DNA of 25,212 nucleotides, taken from positions 1 through 25,212 of the forward strand of contig QXVZ01020776.1 in the NCBI GenBank assembly GCA_008931825.1, read 5' to 3'. This DNA comes from Phallusia fumigata. Its lineage: Eukaryota > Chordata > Ascidiacea > Phlebobranchia > Ascidiidae. Below the pieces are notes generated by a model. It was given only the letters and a program-made list of their open reading frames with translations, searched no databases and was not told the origin of the DNA. The position numbers were made by a program, and so were the translations under genes. Below, one piece after another: positions 18,701 through 25,212 of the stretch (the stretch's first letter is position 1; the number at the start of each line of letters is the position of its first letter).

Positions 18701-21112
18701 TAACAGCGGGTCACTGTTTCCTATCGCTGAGAGAATCGTAAGTTTCAGCACATTGATATGTTAGCAAAAAATATATAACTACCGGGGACCTCGCATGTTT
18801 TTAATTAACTTATTCTTCAAGTCTTTATATCTTGTGTTCCTAAGTTTATATTTTACCAAATTAGTAAGTATTTTCTTTATGTATTGCTTCCGGCATGTTA
18901 CTTTTTTAGCTTCCCTTTTTGACACCAGGGGAGACTTGCCCCTCCTGCAGTCCCGAAAAGTTTGCTTTAATAATTATAACTTATATGTTCTATCAAAAAA
19001 TCTCTAATAATTATCAAAAATAAAAAATACGAAATCTATCAGTGAGTGTGTGTGTTTGTATTAATATTGCCCCACACCCCCGCTCCCCTGGAAAATTTTC
19101 TTTCCACTCTCCACATCATTTCATTTATTGCACTGTATCATAGTCTCACATTCTATTCATTAGTCTCCTTACCACTCCCCTCTAGTTAGTTAAATCTGTA
19201 ACGTTTGCTTTCCTTTTACACGGTTTGGCAACTAATTAACTTGTTGCAATAATTGGCGGAACGACACAGGTTACTTACTCACGAAAATCCTTCCAGGTAG
19301 ACAAAATTTTGTTCCAGGTCCATCCACAGACTAATAGTGAGGGTGGGCGATTACTTCAACCGCGACGGAGAGGAACACAGTCAGGATCCTAACGTTGAGA
19401 GCTCCGAAGATATTGAAATCGAGAGGGTGATCAGGCACGAAAACTACTTAGCCAATCCGACACCCGCAAACGATATTGCACTAATCAAACTACGGACTTG
19501 CATCACCATCGAGTAAGATGTATAAGGAGCGATATGTATCAGCTCAAATCAACTTCATGTCTGTTTAGAACAGTGGATCTTTATTGTTTCCTATATTATC
19601 TATTTCTGTTCGCACAAAATTCAATTTACCAAAATCTAATTATTTGTTTTGCTATTTGTGCCAAATTCAACATATAACAGTACTATTTTCAGCCAATTAC
19701 CCATCTGCTAATTACCCGTAGGTTCAGAACCACTGGTTTAGAAGTTTGTGTTGTGTATTATGCATCACTTCCAGAAGAATGTTTGTAAATATAAAACTTG
19801 CAAAATATTTCAGTTTTTTTGAACAGTTGAAAGATTTTTAACCAAAATCCACAATTATTACCGCCCTTACTTCAACCTTTCTGTTCACATTTTAAATTGG
19901 CCCCATTGGACATTGGATATGTTTACATCGTGTTTCAGTACATTCAAGAGGCCGGCGTGTTTGCCAACAGGAAGAGATCAGTTCCAATCGGATTCACGAT
20001 GCGGTGTTGCTGGTTGGGGCCCTTTGGAGAGCACTCGTGGAAGTAAGTTTCCGAAAACGGTACGATGATTTACAAAATGTAACATGCATTCATGTACACG
20101 CGGGTAAATATTCGATACATTTTAACAGTTAAGCATGCTCGATTGTTGCACGTAACCAAATGTGTTTATGTTTTTAGAGTTAACCAATGAAATAAGGACT
20201 TTACACAAATTAGAACCCCCAAGTAAAAAAATTGCTCCCTGAAGGAGCAATTGATATTGTATCGTTGTCTTATTATTACAGTTCCAACCGAGCACCCACT
20301 CTGCCTTTGGAGTGAATGGGTATTGATCAACACTGACAGGCAATGCACGCAAAGCTTCGGAGAGAAATACCGTCCTAAGGAAATGATGTGTGCCACAGTA
20401 AGTAACATTGTATGAGTTGGGCGAAGAGCTTTAGGATTTAACCTAATGTTTTGGCCTACACATGTTTCTTTTTATAAATCGTCTTAGAACGTATCTTTCG
20501 CCATTGTCAGTGAAGAATAAAGGACGAGCCTGGAAGCCGGCCCGTAGGGGCAAGTGCCTCGTGGAATTCCAAAAATGTAGTGTATTAATTTTATTTGCTC
20601 TATCCAAAAACCTCATGAGGTAAAAAGTGTGTAGGCTATGAATTGAGAGCAGCTACTTATACCTTTTTCTTTTATCTGAGTGCCATTTTTCATTGATATT
20701 AAATAATCTTCAGTTCCCTTCCTTTTTATTTATTGACGATTGTAAAAGGTTAGGCCCCCTCGTCATAAACCTGATGTTTTGTTTTCGTAAAGACAGCTAA
20801 ATTAGTAATAATAATAAAATATCACAGTTAACGAATGTTGGTTGGGAGGGAAAATGTACAAACGAGGAAAATGTCTTGACCCTCTTCTACATTACAGCAA
20901 TATTTGTGTTTTAGACGGACAATGCTAATCTTTGTCTTGGCGATGGCGGAAGCCCCATCACGTGCTTCAACGAAACCAACCGATACTTTCTATGGGGCGT
21001 CATCAGTTTGGGCAAAACATGTGGTACCGTTCCGAAACCTGACATTTACACAAGAGTTTCAGCGTACCTGCGTTGGTTGTTTGTTGCAGCAAAGCTGTCG
21101 CCGCAAGCTTAA
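15722..21112 (+). CDS. secreted S1-family serine-protease homologue, catalytic Ser replaced by Gly
   Basis: Seven exons: 15722-15791, 18152-18288, 18619-18737, 19318-19512, 19939-20042, 20282-20397, 20915-21112. They total 939 nt, 312 residues plus stop, with consistent phases and GT-AG sites. Residues 1-18 are a hydrophobic signal peptide. A short pro-region has Cys32 and Cys44, then the activation site R54/IVNS. The trypsin fold follows with VTAGHC (His101), NDIALIKL (Asp161), CGVAGWG and PDIYTRVSAYL. The serine motif reads CLGDGGSPITC (residues 254-264): the Ser195 position is Gly258, Ser260 lies two residues on, and position 189 is Asn. It is therefore probably not a trypsin-like enzyme and likely non-catalytic, like secreted serine-protease homologues that act as cofactors or decoys. 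The role is unknown. Single-copy context, no operon partner. Confidence 0.92.
15792..18151. other. intron 1 of the protease-homologue gene (2.36 kb)
   Basis: A long intron with two coding-like plus-strand segments (about 16599-16803 and 17051-17219), both ending at splice-donor-like GTAGGT or GTAAGT. Their reading phases do not fit the protease exons. No family was recognised; they may be remnants of a mobile element or of a nested gene. The rest is AT-rich and shows nothing else. Confidence 0.45.
18152..18288 (+). CDS. protease homologue exon 2, pro-region and activation site (residues 24-69)
   Basis: Acceptor ttttatttag. Contains EPNCG, FCGAMG and the activation sequence ER/IVNSVTAKPGSRPWQ. 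One of the two cysteines probably bridges to the protease domain after cleavage. Donor CAG/gttgga. Confidence 0.92.
18619..18737 (+). CDS. protease homologue exon 3, catalytic His (residues 70-109)
   Basis: HVCGGTLISRCLVVTAGHCF carries His101 (His57 equivalent) and its cysteine bridge. Donor TC/gtaagt, phase 2. Confidence 0.95.
19318..19512 (+). CDS. protease homologue exon 4, catalytic Asp (residues 109-174)
   Basis: Starts at the second of two nearby acceptors (gttccag at 19317); the first (19297) would give an immediate stop. RVGDYFNRDGEEHSQ and NDIALIKLRTC carry the Asp102 equivalent. Donor GA/gtaaga. Confidence 0.94.
19563..19743. mobile_element. hAT-type MITE, 165 bp, with perfect 8-bp target-site duplication
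   Basis: The element at 19571-19735 begins CAGTGGATCT and ends AGAACCACTG, the hAT-type terminal pattern (CAGTGGTTCT-like). It is flanked on both sides by the identical 8-mer gtttagaa (19563-19570 and 19736-19743), which is the expected hAT target duplication. It is non-coding and lies in intron 4 of the protease-homologue gene. Confidence 0.85.
19939..20042 (+). CDS. protease homologue exon 5 (residues 174-209)
   Basis: DTFKRPACLPTGRDQF and CGVAGWGPLESTRG; the ACLP and GWG motifs are standard for S1 proteins. Acceptor gtttcag, donor A/gtaagt. Confidence 0.94.
20282..20397 (+). CDS. protease homologue exon 6 (residues 209-247)
   Basis: IPTEHPLCLWSEWVLINTDR, then a cysteine pair, ending KEMMCAT, the usual segment before the serine motif. 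Donor ACA/gtaagt. Confidence 0.94.
20915..21112 (+). CDS. protease homologue exon 7, altered serine motif and stop (residues 248-312)
   Basis: TDNANLCLGDGGSPITC followed by LWGVISLGKTCG and KPDIYTRVSAYLRWL, stop TAA at 21110. Asn at position 189, Gly at 195 and Leu in place of Trp215 together argue against a working trypsin-like site. Confidence 0.95.
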   Translation, partial: TDNANLCLGDGGSPITCFNETNRYFLWGVISLGKTCGTVPKPDIYTRVSAYLRWLFVAAKLSPQA

Positions 21113-21156
21113 GTCCAATACAATCTCAAGAAAATTGAACTCACCCGAAATTGCAA

Positions 21157-21604
21157 ACTGCCGGCTTTTCATACTGCTAACAATGAACTGCAAGATTTAT
21201 ATGTCATTGTGTTTATTGCATCCTTATACTATACCAAGCCTTTAAATAGTTTATGGCATCGCTTTTTCCTTGTCAAGTTATACTGTCCATTTTTATGCCC
21301 AAACGAAATAAAATCACAGCATTGCAATTAATTTGAAAATGCCCACAACAAAGTTATGACGTATAAAAGCAAAAAGCCANACTGCCGGCTTTTCATACTG
21401 CTAACAATGAACTGCAAGATTTCTATGTCATTGTGTTTATTGCATCCTTATACTATACCAAGCCTTTCATTAGTTTATGGCATCGCTTTTTCCTTGTCAA
21501 GTTATACTGTCCATTTTTATGCCCAAACGAAATAAAATCACAGCATTGCAATTATTTTGAAAATGCCCACAGCAAAGTTATGACGTATAAAAGCTAAAAG
21601 CCAA
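21157..21604. repeat. 222-bp direct duplication joined by a single N at 21380
   Basis: 21157-21379 is repeated from 21381 with offset 224 and about six substitutions. Copy one ends, and copy two begins, at the N, so this is again an unmerged contig overlap. Both copies contain the 3' flank of the protease gene. Confidence 0.9.
21307..21312 (+). terminator. polyadenylation signal AATAAA of the protease-homologue gene
   Basis: AATAAA lies 195 bases after the stop codon; its duplicate is at 21531-21536. Confidence 0.6.
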
Positions 21605-21616
21605 TACAACTTTGTG

Positions 21617-21668
21617 AACTGCAGACAGTGCACACTGTTTCGACCTGTAAGGTCTCATCAGTGCAGCT
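21617..21668 (-). ncRNA. type I hammerhead self-cleaving ribozyme
   Basis: Read on the minus strand. Core CUGAUGA is at 21661-21655. Stem II is GACCU/AGGUC (21654-21650 with 21646-21642) closed by a 3-nt loop. GAA is at 21641-21639. Stem III is ACAGUG/CACUGU (21638-21633 with 21630-21625), or five pairs with a 4-nt loop. The cleavage-site C17 of a GUC triplet is at 21624. Stem I is UGCAGUU with AACUGCA-type pairing (21623-21617 with 21662-21668), six Watson-Crick pairs plus one G-U. Every invariant core base is present. Compact type I hammerheads with a very short stem III are known in Penelope-like retroelements and animal retrozymes; this is probably the remnant or end of such an element. 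Cleavage would fall between 21624 and 21623. Confidence 0.88.
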
Positions 21669-22473
21669 GGTGACAGGACATTGGCCGTTTAGGCTAGTCT
21701 AGCCAAATAACGACACTCCAGTTTCCTGTGAGTAACAGACTGAAAACCATCATACACTTTCCAAATACATTGACTAGGTTACTTATTACTTAAAAGCAAG
21801 CAAGCTTTGTAAAAACTATTTCATACATATCAGAAAAGTTATGTAACTTAGACAACCAATTAAAACGTAATATCGACTTCATCAGTGGGGTCAGTCCTAT
21901 GTAGTTATTGCGTTGTGCAGCTGCGTCCCACTCAAGTTAAGGTTCGGTTTGGCCGAAAAAAAAAGGGGGGGGGGGCTATAAACAGTTTCAAATTGTTAAT
22001 TATTCACTAAATATTGCAAGAAATAAATTTTTTATAAATATGTCAAGGGGAAATTGTAAATCGGTGAACAAAGCACGCCATTGAAGAACGCTTTATTTGA
22101 TGACGAGACAGTATAGAAACAACCAAGCGAGTCAGACTCGACGTTTTGCAAACCACAAATGACGACAGGTAGGTTAGCTATCTTTTAGGCCTAGGCCCTA
22201 GGTTGTCTTATATGTCGGGCGATTGTGCAACAAAGTCTGCAAAATGCAACGAAGTTTATGCGATTCATTAGGTTTTTCTCGTTTGAAAATCAAAAACTGT
22301 CAAGCCTTTGCACGCGACACCATAGCAAGCCGCCGACCGTTAAAATTAGGTTTGTATATTGTATAACGATTTTGTACGATTGTATTCTATTGTCAACTCT
22401 CGTTTTTATTGCATAGTGAAACACTAGTTGTACCGCTTCTCTTTTGTATAAACGTTGGTGCTGAGCTAACTGC
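21669..22473. other. non-coding region downstream of the hammerhead
   Basis: Contains a poly-A/poly-G purine run at about 21957-21975, a short hairpin cgagt/cag/actcg near 22126, and a second actgatgaag on the minus strand near 21885 without the remaining hammerhead core. No gene is recognised. Confidence 0.5.
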
Positions 22474-22534
22474 ATGGCAGACCCAGTGCGAAATTTTAGC
22501 TTCGAGCCTAAAGACGTCCCTGAACTCTTGTTTA
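22474..22534 (+). CDS. possible first coding exon of an unrecognised gene
   Basis: ATG at 22474 in a good context (gcATGGCAG) opens MADPVRNFSFEPKDVPELLF and runs to a gtatgtg donor at 22535. A TATAAA lies about 27 bases upstream. No following exon was identified with confidence, so this may be chance. Confidence 0.22.
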
Positions 22535-23769
22535 GTATGTGATGTGTTTAATATTTATTAGGATCTCTAAGTGAATTAAACTACTCACCCGTAATTAACA
22601 TGAAGGATAAGGTAGCAGAGAGGAATACATAATGATCATTCTAATCAATCCCAAAGTCTAACTATGAATTTTGCACTGACCAGATGTGCCTATTGACTAG
22701 CTGCCACAAGTGCCCACATAGATATGTTATCCTAAACCACAACTTTTTCAGCTACAAAACGTTTTTGTGGCACACCCTTTTCTACGTGCCTATTTTGCTT
22801 AATGGGTTTTATTCATCTGGTTACGAATAATAAGGCTTAGGGATAACAAGCGTTAGGTCAGTGGTTCCCAACCGCAGGTTTAAGGGATTAAAAACCGGGT
22901 ATGTCGAAACATCATGCATCACGTGAACACTACTTCATCACTTCGCCATCGACTTGTTGGTAAATCCGAATAAGTAATTTACGTCAGGATGAAAAGCAGG
23001 CAAATGTAAAAGTTTCCAACAGGTTTACTACCCTGTCATTACTCACATTTGACGGGTTCGACTACCGATTAATGTAACCACATGTACCCCTCACGGTTGC
23101 GATCCTACGGCAGAACATACCCAGTAGCCTTCCAAGAATCATTCAAATATTTTGACATTACACTTAATCGATAGCGTTTGGGTGTCCTTGCGTTTCACGA
23201 AACTGTTTAACAATGACAAATTTGATAAAGATGCAGATAAAATCTGACTGGACTTTAAGGAAAAGTAGTGACAGGTCGCTCCCTGCGTCGCCGTAACAAG
23301 TGGTCGTATGAAACACAAATGTTGCTGTCAGGAACAAGAGGGGCAAACGTGAAATGTGGCCACGTACAACCAAAATCACTTCAGCATCATTGTTTGTCAG
23401 TTTTACCTACAGAACAAATAAATAATGGCAACACGTTTCAACTCGGTTTTATAGAAGCAAATAGAGAACTTTTCCAATCCTCTACAGGCTAGAATTAAAT
23501 GCCAGACCTGCGAGAGGTGTAATATTGATTCAGAGCCGACCTTCCTACAGTCGATATACGAGTGTATACCAAAATCCATGGTCAGTATTAATTGTTTTGT
23601 AATTATACCAATATCATGATGTTGATAGATTTGGGAATCAACTTACCATAAAAGTTAATAGGTGGTTGTTTTTTTTTGGGGGGGGGGGGTTGCCTTTGAG
23701 AACTGCAGGTTTATATACACTTAGAATTTAGAAGAACCAAGTTGACCTGTAGCTTGGAAGGCACCAGAA
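22535..23769. other. region without a recognised gene, containing a hAT-like end
   Basis: cagtggttcccaacc at 22859-22873 is a hAT-type terminus, similar to the end of the intron-4 MITE at 19735. A possible decayed opposite end (ggttgcgatcctacg) lies near 23095, but no target duplication was found. A T-run followed by a G-run lies at about 23670-23690. Nothing else is recognised. Confidence 0.4.
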
Positions 23770-23986
23770 TTACCATGGAAAACCACAGATTCTTTTTACA
23801 GCAACAGTTCTGTCAAACACAAGATCAACACATTTCATGTTACAAGCTCCAAAGATCCCACACACATGTGCTCCATCCAAAAGTGACTGCCCAATAATAT
23901 TTTCCTCAGTATATGTCATGGGGCACCAGCTTGATTCTATGCAACACATTTTGTAGAGGGTGCTTGTAGATGTCTTTTTATCTGAT
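23770..23986 (-). CDS. candidate cysteine-rich terminal exon, unrecognised gene
   Basis: Preceded on the minus strand by an acceptor (ttatttcttgtag), open for 71 codons to TAA. It contains seven cysteines (LYKMCCIESSWCP, HVCGIFGACNMKC, RICGFPW), suggesting a secreted or extracellular disulphide-rich domain. No start codon is needed because it would be a 3' exon. Candidate upstream exons exist (24287-24344, 24797-24868, 25073-25122), but the phases do not all chain. Family unknown. Confidence 0.4.
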
Positions 23987-24286
23987 CTACAAGAAATAAA
24001 AATTTCTGTACAAACAACTTACCTTCCGTTCACTAAATTTGATAAATTTTTTTTTTAACTTTGACCTTTATTAGTTTCAAACAAAACAGAACTGCTGATA
24101 TTTATTGCCACTTGTAACTGTTATTGTAAACCTGCAAACCGTTGTCCCAGAAGAGCAAATCTTAAAAATCATAAAGTATAGTAAGCCTGTCATAAATAAA
24201 CTGAGTACAAAAGAAAACAGATAAATGGTGTACATTCTACCATAATGAACTTTATTAGGTGTTTCAACCCAAATTTGAGTTTTTAC

Positions 24287-24344
24287 CTGAAATTGGATAT
24301 TGTTTCTGTACCATGAAAGAGCAGAATCAGGTTCTAGTTCTTCA
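24287..24344 (-). CDS. candidate internal exon (EELEPDSALSWYRNN)
   Basis: 58 nt between a tttgtcag acceptor and a CAG/gtaaaa donor. SWYRNN is reminiscent of an immunoglobulin-domain strand, but the segment is too short to assign. Its exit phase (0) does not match the terminal exon at 23770-23986, so the model is incomplete. Confidence 0.3.
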
Positions 24345-24604
24345 CTGACAAATATATCACTTCCTTTTCAGAAAATTTTGCATGCTTACGTCACTGCTGG
24401 GTCTAACATTACACACTAATAGCTTCTTGCATATAGTGTTACTTCTCAGCTCCTTTTATTTTTACTTTAAAAGGTTAATAACAATTATAGTAATTTACTG
24501 AAATGAATTTATTTTAATATTTACCTTTTTTAAAGATGGTTGACCTGAAGCTTATTCGTAGATTTTATAAGTATAACACCTTAACAATCATGGCAAGGTC
24601 GCAC

Positions 24605-24685
24605 CTGTGAAATATCACTAGGTAGAGCAACAGAAGCATTGTAGTTTTATCTTTCTTTAAACAACATTGTTGAGTCATTTATCGT
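24605..24685 (-). pseudogene. decayed copy of SF3B1 exon 2
   Basis: Aligns without gaps to 12074-12154 (SF3B1 exon 2) at roughly 79% identity over about 80 bases, including the CAG/gt exon end. It has an in-frame TAA in place of Gln in the KRQNYNAPV segment and several replacements (NASVALPSDISQ). Flanking intron sequence and neighbouring SF3B1 exons were not recognised, so only the exon seems to have been duplicated or retained. Confidence 0.8.
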
Positions 24686-24796
24686 TTGTTGAGTCAACCG
24701 GGTTATCCTCTGTAACATTTCTGTAAAAGTCAAAAGACACAACAAGTTCTAGAATGTTGAAAAAACCATTCAACTGTTAGTTCATGTGTTCTCAAC

Positions 24797-24868
24797 CCTG
24801 CAGTAAGAGATATGTTCTTAGGGAGTATGATGATGGTTTCTTGACGAGGAATTCCAGTAACAGCTCTA
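24797..24868 (-). CDS. candidate internal exon (AVTGIPRQETIIILPKN)
   Basis: 72 nt between a ttttgtgtag acceptor and a GG/gttgag donor, open in the frame reading RAVTGIPRQETIIILPKNIS. Unrecognised. Its entry phase does not fit the 25073-25122 exon, which ends in phase 0. Confidence 0.25.
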
Positions 24869-25072
24869 CTACACAAAAATGGATGGCTACAAAAACTATT
24901 TAAATATAGGTCTTAAACAACAAATATGTTTGCTAACAAGTAATCTAGTGACAATTTAAGTTAAAGAAATGCCATTTAGGCTACAGTTATTGTCGCCACA
25001 ATAGTTAAGAGGGAGTTTAACAATAGAAGACAATGATTAATAGCATTACCAAAGAGCAATTTGGCAACTTAC

Positions 25073-25122
25073 CGGCACACTTTGTGGGTAACAGGTTTCT
25101 AATGTTTCAACAAATATTTGTC
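25073..25122 (-). CDS. candidate internal exon (QIFVETLETCYPQSVP)
   Basis: 50 nt with strong splice sites: acceptor ttgtgtttcag and donor CCG/gtaagt. Only one frame is open. It would belong to a minus-strand gene starting right of the window. Family unknown. Confidence 0.35.
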
Positions 25123-25212
25123 CTGAAACACAAACATGAGCAGTTTTCAAGATCAACAAAACGAACTACTAACGTTTTCACGAATTTGTCGATCACGAGG
25201 CGCGCATCATTC

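Noticed and set aside
20122..20408. Minus-strand open frames opposite the protease exon 6
   Set aside because: Shadows of the plus-strand exon and its intron.
22095..22125. tttgatgacgagacagtatagaaac resembling a hammerhead core on the plus strand
   Set aside because: C3 is replaced by T and the stem II strands do not pair.
23164..23492. Open frames on both strands at 23164-23492
   Set aside because: No homology, no splice context and no protein-like signature; each is within the length expected by chance.
1..25212. CRISPR arrays, rRNA genes, tRNA genes
   Set aside because: No regularly spaced repeats, rRNA blocks or cloverleaf with conserved A and B boxes were seen on either strand by eye.

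Overview
The window is eukaryotic and animal. Its coding sequence is broken into short exons with GT-AG (once GC-AG) introns of about 80-900 bases, and the intergenic DNA is AT-rich and scattered with small transposon remnants. Intron size, the marked allele-like divergence between two duplicated segments, and the metazoan form of the main gene suggest a marine invertebrate, possibly an ascidian such as Ciona. The species is inferred, not proven.

Positions 1-12559 (minus strand) hold most of the SF3B1 gene, the HEAT-repeat scaffold of the U2 snRNP SF3b complex. Nineteen coding exons were placed base by base. They encode 1177 residues from the start codon, and roughly the last 160 residues lie beyond the left edge. 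All seven tryptophan (U2AF-ligand) motifs of the N-terminal tail and all cancer-hotspot residue positions of the human protein are conserved. One intron uses a GC donor. A possible 51-base in-frame extra exon lies between exons 2 and 3. Exon 17 is present twice, in a 1.15 kb direct duplication whose two copies meet at a single N; this looks like an unmerged assembly overlap.

Positions 12560-15721 form the intergenic space between the head-to-head SF3B1 and protease genes, with no secure gene. Positions 15722-21112 (plus strand) hold a complete seven-exon gene for a secreted chymotrypsin-fold (S1) protein of 312 residues. The catalytic His and Asp are kept, but the serine motif reads GDGGSP in place of GDSGGP, so it is probably a non-catalytic serine-protease homologue. 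Its 3' flank carries a second N-joined duplication.

The most striking element follows at 21617-21668 on the minus strand: a complete type I hammerhead self-cleaving ribozyme fold with an intact core and three paired stems. This is the form known from Penelope-like elements and animal retrozymes.

The right end (22.4-25.2 kb) holds possible exons of unrecognised genes, including a cysteine-rich terminal exon on the minus strand, hAT-like sequence, and a decayed copy of SF3B1 exon 2 with an in-frame stop. Single Ns at 2045, 9235 and 21380 are contig joins; local duplications around two of them should not be read as biology without checking.
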